A stretch of 64,000 nucleotides of DNA, from positions 868,001 to 932,000 of the forward strand of contig NZ_CP019781.1 of assembly GCF_002022505.1 (NCBI RefSeq). The letters are read 5' to 3'. The DNA comes from Bartonella sp. WD16.2. Its GTDB lineage: Bacteria; Pseudomonadota; Alphaproteobacteria; Rhizobiales; Rhizobiaceae. The position numbers and the translations under genes are program-made. Below are positions 1 to 10,736 of this stretch, piece by piece. Below the pieces are notes generated by a model, which had not been told where the DNA came from, did not search any database, and saw only the letters and a list, made by a program, of their open reading frames with translations. Positions within the stretch are counted from its first letter, which is position 1, and every line of letters begins with the position of its first letter.

Positions 1-585
1 AAAGCTGCTTGAAAATAAAGCTGCCAATACAAAAGGAACTGCAAGACCTAATGAATAAAATCCTAAAAGGATAACCCCCTCTCCCACAGTTTCTTTTGTT
101 CCTGCAAGCGTTATAATAGGCCCTAAGATTGGGCCAATACATGGTGTCCAACCAAATGCAAAAGCTAAACCTACAACATAAGCCCCCAAAGGCCCAGTAG
201 GAATTTTACGTGTTTGAAAACGTGCTTCTCGAGATAATAAATTAATTTTAAAAACATGTAAAAAATTCAAACCAAAAATAATAATAATAATTCCAGCAGC
301 AATAGCAAACCAATCACGATAATAACCAATGAATTTGCCAATTGTACTTGCACTTGCCCCCAAAGCAACAAAAACAGTTGTAAACCCAAGCACAAAAGTA
401 AAAACAGAAGATAAAAGTGCCAAGCGTACAGATGCGTTTTCATTCTCCTTTTCTGAACGAAAATCGTCAATGCTAATACCAGCCATATAGCATAAATAAG
501 GAGGAACTAACGGTAAAACACACGGTGATAAAAAAGATAACGCACCGGCAAAAAACACACTTAATATTGAAAATTCTAAAACCAA
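1..585 (-). CDS. ccdA: CcdA/DsbD-type membrane protein, cytochrome c biogenesis (3' end outside window)
   Basis: Family members carry electrons across the inner membrane to periplasmic thiol-reducing partners in cytochrome c maturation. About 195 codons are visible on the minus strand. The N-terminus reads LSPCVLPLVPPYLCYMAG, the CcdA signature with a Pro-flanked Cys, and a later GWTPCIGP segment supplies the second conserved Cys. Several hydrophobic helices alternate with short loops. No ATG is available in frame. I chose TTG at 585, which has an AGG nine bases upstream; ATT at 588 is the alternative. The C-terminus is cut by the window edge. Family assignment is firm; the exact partner (cytochrome c or another thiol pathway) is not shown. 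Confidence 0.85.
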   Translation of the reverse strand, partial: MVLEFSILSVFFAGALSFLSPCVLPLVPPYLCYMAGISIDDFRSEKENENASVRLALLSSVFTFVLGFTTVFVALGASASTIGKFIGYYRDWFAIAAGIIIIIFGLNFLHVFKINLLSREARFQTRKIPTGPLGAYVVGLAFAFGWTPCIGPILGPIITLAGTKETVGEGVILLGFYSLGLAVPFVLAALFSSSF

Positions 586-632
586 AATTTTATACCTATT
601 TTCAAATTATAGTTTATATTCACAAATAATAA

Positions 633-1601
633 TCAATTTATTGTTTCATCAAATTTCTGTATATTTTGGGTATTTGCTATGACATTTATATCTTCATCTC
701 GACCAGAAACTACTGAAAAAACCTTTTGATAAATTTGATCTTTATTTTTAGCAATCGCAATATAATCACCTTCAGCCAACACAAATGAAACATAAGCCCC
801 AACTGCTTCATAAACAATATCACCAGACTCATTAGTAATCGACCAACTTGTATCTGCCAACGCCTCTCCTCCTTCTTGACGAACCAACTTTAATACAATC
901 TGAGCTGCTTGATGTTGAAAAGTTACCTCAATAATTTTGCCCGCATCTACTTGGATATCTGAACGTGTTATGGCATTAACCGAACCATAATGAGAAACAA
1001 CGTGGTAATGACCAGTTTTTAAACGTACAATCGATTGAGGTTTCACATTCGACAAGATAACGCCCGTATCATCATTTTCCTCTGCATCTTTATAAATAGT
1101 AAAATATAATTCCTTTTCGTTAACCGTACCATTAAGCAGTGTACTATTAAAAATAATACCACCAGCATTAAGATTAAAATTTTTGACGAACTCTTGCCCA
1201 TTTTTTAAATTTACCTGATCTACCATACTTGCATGACCAAATGACACATGAACAAGATAACTCCCCGCTTCTAAATCAAAATGTGCGCTACCACCCTCAA
1301 AAGTCGCGATTAGTGGTAATTTATTATCAATTCCCAAGATAGGTGCATAAATACGCCATACTAATCCTTTTGTAATATTTTCACCATTACGAGTTAATCG
1401 AGCATTAAGTATCAATTTGGCCGGAGAAAGTAAAACTTCCTGTTCATGATCTTCAGAGTGTATAGTGGAAGTTATTGCTTGCTCTTGTTTATAGTTTTGA
1501 AGCTCTTTTTCCTCAGAAAAAGCACTACCACTCCAAATCAACAAAACAGGTATTATAGCCAACCATAAAATATGACGTAATATTTTTGTAAATATGCTCA
1601 T
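633..1601 (-). CDS. Predicted secreted or periplasmic protein of unknown function
   Basis: I do not recognise this family. Starting at the ATG at 1601 gives about 322 residues with a clear N-terminal signal peptide: a basic start, a hydrophobic stretch and a likely cleavage near SAFS-EE. The rest is rich in beta-prone segments of similar shape (for example GSYLVHVSFG, GHYHVVSHYG and GDYIAIAKNK), suggesting repeated beta-sandwich or carboxypeptidase-regulatory-like modules in the periplasm. An upstream TTG at 1643 could add 14 residues, but it would bury the signal peptide; the ATG has only a poorly spaced GGAG. It lies downstream of erpA on the same strand. Function is open. Confidence 0.7.
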   Translation of the reverse strand: MSIFTKILRHILWLAIIPVLLIWSGSAFSEEKELQNYKQEQAITSTIHSEDHEQEVLLSPAKLILNARLTRNGENITKGLVWRIYAPILGIDNKLPLIATFEGGSAHFDLEAGSYLVHVSFGHASMVDQVNLKNGQEFVKNFNLNAGGIIFNSTLLNGTVNEKELYFTIYKDAEENDDTGVILSNVKPQSIVRLKTGHYHVVSHYGSVNAITRSDIQVDAGKIIEVTFQHQAAQIVLKLVRQEGGEALADTSWSITNESGDIVYEAVGAYVSFVLAEGDYIAIAKNKDQIYQKVFSVVSGRDEDINVIANTQNIQKFDETIN

Positions 1602-1661
1602 CTCCGCATTGTTGACCAAAGTAAAAATCTTTTCAAGAAGCAATGTCGGAGAATCACTATT

Positions 1662-1985
1662 CTAAATTGAAAAACTAACACCACAACCACATGACGAGGC
1701 AGCATTGGGGTTATGAATTTGAAAAGATTGCTCCATGAGATTATCAACAAAATCAATTTCTGCTCCTCTCATGAAAGGAAGAGAGAGTGAATCAATCAAT
1801 ATAACCGCTCCATCTTTTTTTATAACGAGATCGTCTTTTCTACTTTCAGAAACTAAATCATATTTATACGAAAATCCTGAACACCCACCACCTTCAACAG
1901 AAATTCGTAATGCTATTTTATCAGGTTTACTCGAAAGTATCTGTGCAATCCGCTTAGCAGCAAAATCTGATATTTTTACACTCAT
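1662..1985 (-). CDS. erpA: Iron-sulfur cluster insertion protein, HesB/IscA/ErpA family
   Basis: A-type carriers accept Fe-S clusters from a scaffold and deliver them to target apoproteins in the cytoplasm. The protein is 107 residues, the normal size. The three ligand cysteines are present: one in EGGGCSGFSY and two in the C-terminal SSCGCGVSF. Starting at ATG 1985 gives the family N-terminus (MSVKISDFAAKRI); a longer reading upstream adds residues with no family match. It is divergent from dgt, 107 bp away, so the two promoters share this gap. IscA and ErpA subfamilies are hard to separate by eye, so the symbol is less sure than the family. Confidence 0.88.
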   Translation of the reverse strand: MSVKISDFAAKRIAQILSSKPDKIALRISVEGGGCSGFSYKYDLVSESRKDDLVIKKDGAVILIDSLSLPFMRGAEIDFVDNLMEQSFQIHNPNAASSCGCGVSFSI

Positions 1986-2092
1986 TTTTACACACCCTTG
2001 CATTAAACTGTTGAGAAAACGTATCCTAAACAGGTAAAAGTTTGTTAATAACAAACTAATTTTAAATTTAAGGTGAGAACGGATAACTTGCA

Positions 2093-3292
2093 ATGGATAA
2101 TAATACCAATTTCAATTACCAATCTCGAGCAATATATAGCACAAATCCACAAAGAAGCCGTGGTAGATTATTTAATGAAGCTATAAGTGCCACACGTACA
2201 CCTTTTCAACGAGATAGAGACCGTATTATCCACTCTAATGCATTTCGACGTCTTAAACATAAAACCCAAGTGTTTATTGCCGATGAAAGTGATCATTATC
2301 GTACTCGCCTTACCCATTCGATCGAAGTTTCCCAAATCGCACGTACATTAGCGCGTGCATTATATCTCGATGAAGATCTTGCTGAAGCTATTGCTCTTGT
2401 GCACGACTTTGGGCATACGCCTTTTGGACATGCAGGAGAAGATGCTCTTAATGAAGCAATGGAACCTTATGGCAGTTTTGATCATAACGCACAAGCATTA
2501 CGTATTGTTACAAAGCTTGAACACCGTTACGCAAACTTTGATGGACTAAATCTCTCTTGGGAAACACTTGAAGGACTTGTGAAACATAATGGACCTCTTT
2601 TAGGCCCTTATTCTTCCAATAAAAATGTCCCTATTGATATTTTGCAATATAATACACAACAAGATCTTGAACTTGACTGTTTTGCTGGATTAGAAGCACA
2701 ATGCGCTGCCATTGCTGATGATATTGCCTACAATGCTCATGACATTGATGATGGTTTACGTGCACATTTTCTAACAATTAATCAATTCGAAAATATTTCG
2801 CTCACTGCTTCACTATTACATAATATTGAACAAGAATATCCACAGCTTGACCAAACTCGGCGTGGTTATGAACTGGTGCGCAGACAAATAACAGTCATGG
2901 TTGAGGATGTTATAAAACAATCACAAGAAAACTTAGCACTCATAAAACCTGAAAGTGTAGACGACATTCATCAGGCAGGACAAACTATTATTACTTTTTC
3001 TCCCACAATGGCTATTCAAGAAAAACAGTTAAAGGATTTTTTATTTAAAAATCTTTACTATCATGACCAAGTCTTTACGCGTCGAAATGCAGCAAAACGC
3101 ATTATACAAAAATTATTTGATTGTTATTATAAAAATCCAGAACTTATGCCTGAAAATTGGTGCAACAAGACAATTCATTTAACAAATCAGGAATTGGCGC
3201 GTCTCATTGCTGACTTTCTATCAGGTATGACCGATCACTATGCACTGCGTGAATACCACCGACTATTTGACCATACAGATGATTTCGTTTAA
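2093..3292 (+). CDS. dgt: dGTP triphosphohydrolase-like HD-domain protein
   Basis: These proteins hydrolyse dGTP or other dNTPs to the nucleoside and triphosphate. The 399-residue protein starts with the family's [10 protein letters not shown] motif near residue 52, followed by a histidine (residue 75 region) and the HD signature [10 protein letters not shown] near residue 103; a second Asp lies in [11 protein letters not shown]. These residues form the metal site of HD phosphohydrolases. Length fits the alphaproteobacterial deoxyguanosinetriphosphate triphosphohydrolase-like group. It is followed 31 bases later by argS on the same strand, so the two are probably co-transcribed. Substrate preference within dNTPs cannot be read from the sequence. 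Confidence 0.92.
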   Translation: MDNNTNFNYQSRAIYSTNPQRSRGRLFNEAISATRTPFQRDRDRIIHSNAFRRLKHKTQVFIADESDHYRTRLTHSIEVSQIARTLARALYLDEDLAEAIALVHDFGHTPFGHAGEDALNEAMEPYGSFDHNAQALRIVTKLEHRYANFDGLNLSWETLEGLVKHNGPLLGPYSSNKNVPIDILQYNTQQDLELDCFAGLEAQCAAIADDIAYNAHDIDDGLRAHFLTINQFENISLTASLLHNIEQEYPQLDQTRRGYELVRRQITVMVEDVIKQSQENLALIKPESVDDIHQAGQTIITFSPTMAIQEKQLKDFLFKNLYYHDQVFTRRNAAKRIIQKLFDCYYKNPELMPENWCNKTIHLTNQELARLIADFLSGMTDHYALREYHRLFDHTDDFV

Positions 3293-3323
3293 TTAATTTC
3301 GACTACAATATTGGAATTAAAAT

Positions 3324-5081
3324 ATGAACATCTTTAAAAGTTTCGAAAAAAAAATTAAAGAATTAATCGAGCTGTCTGATATAAAAGGAAAAAATAGAGA
3401 AACTTTAGATTTATCAAAAGTTACTGTTGATCCCCCACGAGATCCTTCGCATGGTCATCTGTCAACCAATGCAGCTATGGTGCTTGCGAAATTTGTTGGA
3501 CTTAATCCACGCATACTTGCAGAAAAAATTATAGAACTTCTAAAAAATGACCAATCTATTGAATGCATTAATGTTGCTGGTCCTGGATTTATTAATATCA
3601 AACTGACGAAATTATTCTGGCAAGACGTGTTAAAATCAATGATTGAGGTAGGTACAGCCTATGGTCGTAGCCAAATAGGACAGGGTAAACGAGTCAATGT
3701 TGAGTATGTTTCTGCAAATCCAACAGGTCCAATGCACGTCGGACATTGCAGAGGTGCCGTTATTGGAGATGTTCTTTCTAATTTGCTTCAATTTGTTGGC
3801 TATAATGTCACTAAAGAATATTACATTAATGATGCCGGTGGGCAAGTTGAAGTACTAGCGCATTCTGTTTTGTTGCGCTACCGCCAAGCGCTTGGGCAAA
3901 CAATCAATGAAATTCCAGAAGGGCTTTATCCTGGTGAATATCTGATACCATTAGGACAATCACTTGCTCAAGAATTTGGTGACCAATTACTTACTATAGA
4001 TAAATCTGAGGCTTTATCTATAGTAAAAGAGCGTGCAATTGACGCAATGATGACTATGATTCGCGATGATTTATCTGCTTTGAACATTCATCATGACGTT
4101 TTTTTTTCCGAACGAATGCTTTATGCTGATAATGCGCAAGCCATTCGCAGTGCAATCAATGATCTTACTTTAAATGGTTATATCTATAAAGGTACACTCT
4201 CTCCACCAAAAGGGAAAATCGTAGAAGATTGGGAACCACATGAGCAAACTTTGTTCCGTTCAACTGATGTTGGTGATGATCAAGACCGTGTTTTGATTAA
4301 ATCTGATGGTTCTTATACTTATTTTGCCGCTGACATTGCTTATTTTCGTGATAAATTTAACCGCCATTTTGACGAGATGATTTATATTCTAGGTGCAGAT
4401 CACACCGGATACGTGAAACGATTAGAAGCAGTAGCAAAAGCAATTTCTGGAGATAAAGCCAAACTGGCCGTTTTCTTATGCCAATTAGTAAAACTCTTTC
4501 GTAACGGTCAACCTGTACGTATGTCCAAAAGAGAAGGGTCGTTTGTTACCCTGCGCGATGTTGTAGAAGAAGTTGGTTGTGATCCGGTGCGTTTTATGAT
4601 GCTTTATCGTAAATGTGAAGCTCCTCTTGATTTTGACTTTACAAAAGTAACAGAACAATCAAAAGATAATCCTATTTTTTATGTGCAATATGCAAGTGCA
4701 CGTTGTTACTCAGTCTTTCGTCAAGCGCAAGAAAACATGCATATCGACAACCTTTCAAGCAATATAATGATTCCCTATCTTGACAGGTTAATAGATGATA
4801 GTGAAATATCATTAATACGTAAACTTGCTGAATATCCACGTATCATTGAGCAAACTGTAATTCATAAAGAGCCGCATCGATTAGCATTTTATCTCTATGA
4901 TCTTGCTTCAAACTTCCACGGACATTGGAATAAAGGTAATGATAATCCTAATTTACGCTTTACAAAACTTAAAGATAAAGAATTATCTTTGGCTAGATTA
5001 GGTTTGATTCAAGCTGTCATGAATATTTTATCATCAGGACTTCAAATTGTCGGAATAAAAGCATCAACAGAAATGCGTTGA
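3324..5081 (+). CDS. argS: Arginyl-tRNA synthetase
   Basis: Charges tRNA-Arg with arginine in the cytoplasm. At 585 residues it is full length. Visible features are the N-terminal Arg-tRNA synthetase additional domain, the class I HIGH-type motif in [12 protein letters not shown] near residue 131-142, the KMSKS-equivalent RMSKREG near residue 397, and the C-terminal DALR anticodon-binding domain. It lies just after dgt and 175 bp before the SPOR-domain gene, an order common in Hyphomicrobiales. No anomaly is seen. Confidence 0.96.
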   Translation: MNIFKSFEKKIKELIELSDIKGKNRETLDLSKVTVDPPRDPSHGHLSTNAAMVLAKFVGLNPRILAEKIIELLKNDQSIECINVAGPGFINIKLTKLFWQDVLKSMIEVGTAYGRSQIGQGKRVNVEYVSANPTGPMHVGHCRGAVIGDVLSNLLQFVGYNVTKEYYINDAGGQVEVLAHSVLLRYRQALGQTINEIPEGLYPGEYLIPLGQSLAQEFGDQLLTIDKSEALSIVKERAIDAMMTMIRDDLSALNIHHDVFFSERMLYADNAQAIRSAINDLTLNGYIYKGTLSPPKGKIVEDWEPHEQTLFRSTDVGDDQDRVLIKSDGSYTYFAADIAYFRDKFNRHFDEMIYILGADHTGYVKRLEAVAKAISGDKAKLAVFLCQLVKLFRNGQPVRMSKREGSFVTLRDVVEEVGCDPVRFMMLYRKCEAPLDFDFTKVTEQSKDNPIFYVQYASARCYSVFRQAQENMHIDNLSSNIMIPYLDRLIDDSEISLIRKLAEYPRIIEQTVIHKEPHRLAFYLYDLASNFHGHWNKGNDNPNLRFTKLKDKELSLARLGLIQAVMNILSSGLQIVGIKASTEMR

Positions 5082-5256
5082 AAAAGTTCTACAAAGCTAT
5101 AAAATGGATTCTTTATTAAAAATATTTTTTGTATACCTCTTTTAGAAAGATGTATTTTTTTTGATTGAAAGAAAAAATTTTATAATTCCAAATATAATAA
5201 ATCTAAATTAACAAATTTACTGCATTCAAACGCAGATTATCATGTGAGAAAACTTT

Positions 5257-7617
5257 ATGAGCGATAATAATCGCAAAAATTTGCAGAAAGAACAACAAGA
5301 TCACAACCAGCGTGATTCTGTGGAAGAGTTTACGCAAATTTTAAATTCAGACTTACAAAATAAAAATCAAAATTCTCATCATATTCACTCTTCGTTAGAA
5401 TCTGATTCCTCAATACCTCAAACTCTATTCCAAAATAATGATTTTGACCTTCCCTTTTTAGAAGACAATTTTGAAAATAATTCACTGGGTGAATTGTCAC
5501 TTAACAATCAAAACGAGCAATGGAATTCACAATCAAATGTTAACAATCCAGCTTCAATAAATACCCCCCCCCTTACTCATAATCACTCAGAAAAAAATAG
5601 TCCTTTTTCTGAAGGAATGCATTCTTATTCTCCCCATAATGATGAAGAACAAATCTTAGAAGCACTTTCCCCATTACCCATTCAGAAGAATGAAGGGTTA
5701 CAAGATAAAACGGCACAAACTAATATCGACTCTTTTTTTGAAACAGATAATTTAAACACAAATTTAGAAAATTTTTTTCTTGATGAGGTAGACGAACAAA
5801 ATGAAAATACAATCACTAAAAAAGCATATGAAGAAACTGAAGCTTTTTTACAAACAAACGCACAACAGCCCACAACTAACAATACACAATCAGACTATAA
5901 TGACAAGCAAAGCGGTCATCATACACCTGTAAATTCTCCTTATGAGATGCGGGTTAATCAACAAAATTTGGGTAATAATTATTATGATGGTGGATTCTTA
6001 AAGCAAGAAGACAAAACTGCAAAAATTGCAGAATATAAAGATACGCAAACCCAATATTCTAAAAACAATATAAACACTACTGAAGATATTTCTCATCAAA
6101 ACAGTGCGAGTGAAATTTGGAATAATCAAAATAATTTAAATGACACACAAACAAAAAATTTTTTTCTAGATGGGCATTTTCACAATGATAATCCTCCTCC
6201 AGAGGTTGACACTTATAAATTTGCAGATGAAATCGTAGAAAAAACTGAACCAATTATGGCTTCAAAAATTCTTTATGAAGCGCCCAAATATGATGTACCT
6301 GCTGATAATCTTCAAAAAGAATTTTCTGAAGTATTCAATGTAGGAAATATCTTTTCAGAAGATTTTTTACAGCAGCAACAAAATGACTCTCTTAACGAAA
6401 TTTCTCATCGCACTAAGCAAGATCCAGAGGAAAGTTCACCCATAAACACCTTGCAACAGAGTGTTAACTATTCTTCTTTTGAAAACAAAGAACAATCTTT
6501 CCCTCCTCTTGCCAACAATTCACAACATAAATCTGCAGACGAATTACCTACCCATGTATTGGCAACTTCATATTTGAAAAATTTTATTAAAAAAAGCTTT
6601 ATTAAAGGTATTATTCTTTTTATTCTGATTGCAATTAGTGCTTTTAGCTATTTTCGCTTTTTTATATCACCAAGTGAAAATAAAAACCCGCTCATTATTC
6701 ATGCCGACAACACGCCTTTTAAAGTCAAACCAGAAACAACTGAAACTAAAAATAGTGTTATTCATAATTTAAATATTTACAATCAAAAAATCAGTAAAGG
6801 CGAAACACAAGAAAGCACACAACAATCTCTCGTTGACAGTTCTGAAACGCCTGAAAATTTAACAGCGTTAAATGAGAAAGCACCTGAAAATAAGGAAGCA
6901 TTCGAAAATGAGAAGGTACTTGAAAATACTTCTTCTCATGATGAACCCAATATTGAAGATGCAATTACAGAAGCGCTCGACCATACCGTACCAACACGAG
7001 AAGTTCAAACTGTTATTGTAAAAGCAGATGGTACAATGGTACTTACTTCAGCTCATCAGACAAATAAAAAGCTCACAAATCAGTCTAAAGCATCCACTAA
7101 TCAATCTGAAATAATTAATCAATTTGCTAATCAACCTCAAGATAATTCTACAGCTTCTTTGCAATCGTCCAACATCAACAATAAGCAAACAGAAGATAGT
7201 TCCGCAACAAATATTGACACAATTATCGCAGAAAGTGCTTCTATTCCTGATGATGAAAAGAAAACTAAAGATTCATTCATACCAGTGCCTTTATCTGTAA
7301 AACCTAACTTAACTGCACAAACACACAGAGGTGATCGTTCAAATCTATCGACTCAAGTAACGACACAAAACTCAGAAAACTACTATGTACAACTTGCATC
7401 ACACCCAACATCTGAATTGGCTGAAAATTCTTTGAGAAAATTAAAATCTAAATTTGGATCTCTTATTGGTGAACGTCCTTTTAATATTCAATCCACTGTT
7501 ATACCAGAAAAAGGGACCTATTATCGTGTCCGTATTCAAACTCAAAATCGTAATGAAGCTATAAATCTCTGTGAAGACATCAAAATCTCTGGCGGAAATT
7601 GCTTCGTCACACGCTAA
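5257..7617 (+). CDS. SPOR-domain membrane protein with long Asn/Gln-rich cytoplasmic region
   Basis: SPOR domains bind denuded septal peptidoglycan, so this is probably an envelope or division-associated protein. It has 786 residues: about 440 low-complexity residues very rich in Asn, Gln, Ser and Glu; one membrane segment near 449-467 (GIILFILIAISAFSYFRFF); a second charged, Thr/Ser/Glu-rich linker; and a C-terminal SPOR domain from about 708 (YYVQLASHPTSE...YYRVRIQTQ...GNCFVTR). The orientation should put the SPOR domain in the periplasm. The argS-then-SPOR order matches Hyphomicrobiales. The exact partner and role are not shown. Confidence 0.85.
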   Translation: MSDNNRKNLQKEQQDHNQRDSVEEFTQILNSDLQNKNQNSHHIHSSLESDSSIPQTLFQNNDFDLPFLEDNFENNSLGELSLNNQNEQWNSQSNVNNPASINTPPLTHNHSEKNSPFSEGMHSYSPHNDEEQILEALSPLPIQKNEGLQDKTAQTNIDSFFETDNLNTNLENFFLDEVDEQNENTITKKAYEETEAFLQTNAQQPTTNNTQSDYNDKQSGHHTPVNSPYEMRVNQQNLGNNYYDGGFLKQEDKTAKIAEYKDTQTQYSKNNINTTEDISHQNSASEIWNNQNNLNDTQTKNFFLDGHFHNDNPPPEVDTYKFADEIVEKTEPIMASKILYEAPKYDVPADNLQKEFSEVFNVGNIFSEDFLQQQQNDSLNEISHRTKQDPEESSPINTLQQSVNYSSFENKEQSFPPLANNSQHKSADELPTHVLATSYLKNFIKKSFIKGIILFILIAISAFSYFRFFISPSENKNPLIIHADNTPFKVKPETTETKNSVIHNLNIYNQKISKGETQESTQQSLVDSSETPENLTALNEKAPENKEAFENEKVLENTSSHDEPNIEDAITEALDHTVPTREVQTVIVKADGTMVLTSAHQTNKKLTNQSKASTNQSEIINQFANQPQDNSTASLQSSNINNKQTEDSSATNIDTIIAESASIPDDEKKTKDSFIPVPLSVKPNLTAQTHRGDRSNLSTQVTTQNSENYYVQLASHPTSELAENSLRKLKSKFGSLIGERPFNIQSTVIPEKGTYYRVRIQTQNRNEAINLCEDIKISGGNCFVTR

Positions 7618-8363
7618 ATAAATATAGTAACAAGCTTAAAAACTGTTGCTATGTTTTACTTATTTTTTTGCTAATTTAATTGCTCATTAATTTTAGATAC
7701 TGACCTCATACGAAGTAGTAATTCATTAGCCATCATATTTAATTTTTCAATTGTATTGGATTAAATTATTTCATCTAAAGTTTTTTCATCATAAAACGAT
7801 AGCGATATGTACTTTTATAAAATATTAGAGACGTTACATTTAATATTTTTTCAAACTTTTTTTCTTAATTCAATTCTATATATAGCATTATCCTATAAAG
7901 ACGTGTTCTTGTAATTTTGTAAAAAATTCAAAAGCAAAAGCAAACAAATAATGAACACAAGAATAGCCAAAAGCCTTTATAAGGTAAAATACGTATTATT
8001 TAATTTTTGTTTGTTTTATAGCTCAACACATCTCTTACACATATGAATGAGTTTAATTAATCATTGTAAATTCTTCTCTTTATTCCCCCTGTGTTTAACT
8101 ATTTAAATTGATATACATATATAGGTTATTTAGATTCTTACTTCAGAAGAACAATAAATATTTACAAAAGTTTTAAGTTTTTCGATAAATTCTTAAACTA
8201 AAACTCTCACGATATGGTCAAAAAGTATTTAAGAACAATCTTACATCTGCAATAAAAACATTGATACTAAAAAATTGCTAATCATAAATTATAATTGAAA
8301 TATCTTGTTATCTTCTCAGTAAAAATATATAGAAATAAAATATAATCTCAGAAGGTTTCATTT
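7618..8363. other. Non-coding gap, 746 bp
   Basis: Very AT-rich sequence between the SPOR gene and ilvE. I see no convincing ORF, tRNA, long inverted repeat or recognisable pseudogene on either strand. The last 30 bases carry the ilvE ribosome-binding site (AGAAGG). Confidence 0.6.
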
Positions 8364-9467
8364 ATGACTTCTTTTACATCATCTCTCCCATTTAAAATAG
8401 AAAAACATCCATCACCTCTATCAAATGAAAAACGAGAAGAAATTTTAAAAAATCCTGGTTTTGGTCAATTTTTTACAGATCATATGGGTATTATTCAATG
8501 GACTGAAAAGAAAGGTTGGCATAATGCCATTATTTCTCAATACAAATCTCTAGAGATTAATCCTGCAAGCACCGTTTTGCACTATGCTCAAGGGATTTTT
8601 GAAGGCTTGAAAGCATATCGTGCAAAAGATGGACGTATTTTATTATTTCGTCCTGATGTAAATGCACAACGTTTTGCAGAATCTGCCAAACGATTAGCTA
8701 TGCCTGAGCTACCAAAGGATATCTTTTTAGATGCTATCAATCAATTAGTGAAAATTGATCAAAAATGGGTTTTTGATCATCCAAATGTTAGCCTCTATTT
8801 ACGCCCATTCATGTTTGGTAATGAAAGCTTCTTAAAAGTCCGCCCTTCCCGAGAATATATTTTTTGCATCATAGCATCTCCAGTTGAGTCATATTTTACA
8901 AGAGAAAAAACCGTTAGTGTATGGCTTGAAACAGAATATAGCCGCTCTGGTCCAGGTGGTACGGGAGCTGCTAAATGTAGTGGAAATTATGCAGCAGGTT
9001 TACTTGCACAAAATAACGCAATTAAAAATAATTGTAGTCAAGTGCTGTTCCTTGATATGATTGAACATAAGTGGATTGAAGAACTTGGTGGTATGAATAT
9101 TTGCTTTATTATGGCAAATAATACTCTTGTAACACCTGCATTAAATGGCACCATTCTTTCAGGAATAACGCGTGATTCAATTTTGAAGTTAGCGCAACAA
9201 ATGAATCTAACAATAGAAGAGCGTCCTTACTCTTTTGAATCTCTAAAAGAAGACGCTAAAAATGGTAAACTTAAAGAAGCTTTTGCTTGTGGTACTGCTG
9301 CTGTTATCGCATCAATTGGACGATTTAAATATAAAGGGGGAGAATTTACCATTGGAAATGAAACAATTGGCGACATTACAGCAAAACTTCACGCACAACT
9401 AATTGGCATTCAAAAAGGAAATATAGAAGACAAAAATGGCTGGGTGCATCCTGTTCAACTCACTTAA
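8364..9467 (+). CDS. ilvE: Branched-chain amino acid aminotransferase
   Basis: Pyridoxal-phosphate enzyme that interconverts Leu, Ile and Val with their 2-oxo acids using glutamate. The 367 residues match the longer (eukaryote-like) fold-type IV branch. The catalytic lysine is K204 in GTGAAKCSGNYAAG, and the substrate-loop sequence EELGGMNICF follows. The start is supported by AGAAGG nine bases upstream of the ATG. It stands alone between a long gap and convergent glpX. In an organism with few amino-acid pathways it may work mainly in degradation or salvage, which is inference. Confidence 0.93.
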   Translation: MTSFTSSLPFKIEKHPSPLSNEKREEILKNPGFGQFFTDHMGIIQWTEKKGWHNAIISQYKSLEINPASTVLHYAQGIFEGLKAYRAKDGRILLFRPDVNAQRFAESAKRLAMPELPKDIFLDAINQLVKIDQKWVFDHPNVSLYLRPFMFGNESFLKVRPSREYIFCIIASPVESYFTREKTVSVWLETEYSRSGPGGTGAAKCSGNYAAGLLAQNNAIKNNCSQVLFLDMIEHKWIEELGGMNICFIMANNTLVTPALNGTILSGITRDSILKLAQQMNLTIEERPYSFESLKEDAKNGKLKEAFACGTAAVIASIGRFKYKGGEFTIGNETIGDITAKLHAQLIGIQKGNIEDKNGWVHPVQLT

Positions 9468-9582
9468 GGAACCCATAAAAACTAGAGAATATCTTTAAGA
9501 TTCATTCTCAAAGTTTTATAAGAATACAGCTTCTAAAAAGTTTTTTTTATTTTTTTAAAACAACAGTTAAAAAATAAAAAAA

Positions 9583-10572
9583 TCAACTAAATTTTGATTG
9601 GGTTTTGTGTTGTGTCTTGATATTACGGATCGTGCCCGTACATGAGCGCATCACAATAGTTTCTGTCTGAATATAATTGCGTGTAAATTTAACACCAGAA
9701 AGCATATTGCCATCAGTCACACCTGTTGCAGAAAATAAGACATCACCCTTTGCCATTTCCTCCATTGTATAAGCTTTATTGGGATCACTAATTCCCATTT
9801 TGGCAGCGCGTGCAATTTTTTCTTCTGTATCAAGTTTTAAACGCCCTTGCATTTGCCCACCAATACAACGCAAAGCTGCCGCAGCTAACACCCCTTCTGG
9901 TGCTCCACCAATCCCCATGTAAATATCAATACCTGTTTCATCTGGATCAGTTGTATGAATAACACCAGCAACATCACCATCACCAATCAAATGGATCGCT
10001 GCACCAGTTGCACGTACTTTACTAACCAATTCTGTGTGGCGAGGCCGGTCCATAATGCAGACAGTAATTTGATCAACAGCCACTCCTTTAGCCTTTGCAA
10101 GAGCATAAATATTATCTGCAGGCTCAGCATCTATATCAACCAAACCCTTCGGATAACCAGGACCAATAGCAATTTTTTGCATATAAACATCCGGAGCATA
10201 AAGTAAGTTACCTTTTTCAGCAATCGCAATTACTGCAAGCGAATTAGCTAAATTTTTAGCGCAAATTGTAGTTCCCTCAAGTGGATCAAGTGCAATATCA
10301 ACTTCTGGCCCAGTACGAAGCCCTACTTTTTCTCCGATATAAAGCATAGGAGCTTCATCGCGTTCACCTTCACCAATCACAACCGTACCATTAATAGGTA
10401 GATGATTAAGTTCCTGACGCATTGCATCCACAGCAGCTTGATCAGCTGCCTTTTCATCACCACGCCCTCGTAAACGTGCCGCTGCAACAGCAGCACATTC
10501 AGTTACACGAACTAATTCAAGCGTTAAAATACGATCAAGTCCATTTAAGATATTTTGAGTTACTTTGGGCAT
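9583..10572 (-). CDS. glpX: Class II fructose-1,6-bisphosphatase
   Basis: Hydrolyses fructose 1,6-bisphosphate to fructose 6-phosphate in gluconeogenesis. The 329-residue protein carries the GlpX metal and phosphate signatures VIGEGERDEAPMLYIGE and DPLEGTT (near residues 96-102), with GGAPEGVLAAAALRCIGG later. It lies downstream of hom on the same strand with a 164-bp gap; the hom-glpX order is conserved in related alphaproteobacteria. A T-rich stretch follows the stop. No anomaly. Confidence 0.93.
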   Translation of the reverse strand: MPKVTQNILNGLDRILTLELVRVTECAAVAAARLRGRGDEKAADQAAVDAMRQELNHLPINGTVVIGEGERDEAPMLYIGEKVGLRTGPEVDIALDPLEGTTICAKNLANSLAVIAIAEKGNLLYAPDVYMQKIAIGPGYPKGLVDIDAEPADNIYALAKAKGVAVDQITVCIMDRPRHTELVSKVRATGAAIHLIGDGDVAGVIHTTDPDETGIDIYMGIGGAPEGVLAAAALRCIGGQMQGRLKLDTEEKIARAAKMGISDPNKAYTMEEMAKGDVLFSATGVTDGNMLSGVKFTRNYIQTETIVMRSCTGTIRNIKTQHKTQSKFS

Positions 10573-10736
10573 ATGAAAAATCCTACCAGATTAGTATTAG
10601 CCAACAACATTAGCATTCACTATCAAATATTAACAATAAAACTTTCCCGTAAAAATGAAAGCCTTCTACAAAAAATAATCAATTTCCCTTTATTATTAAA
10701 AATAAATAGGATCATATAAAACAAATTTACACAGTT

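Noticed and set aside
267..470. 67-residue Leu-rich reading frame on the minus strand
   Set aside because: It is out of frame with the CcdA-like gene that covers this region; its Leu-rich look comes from the membrane-protein codons.
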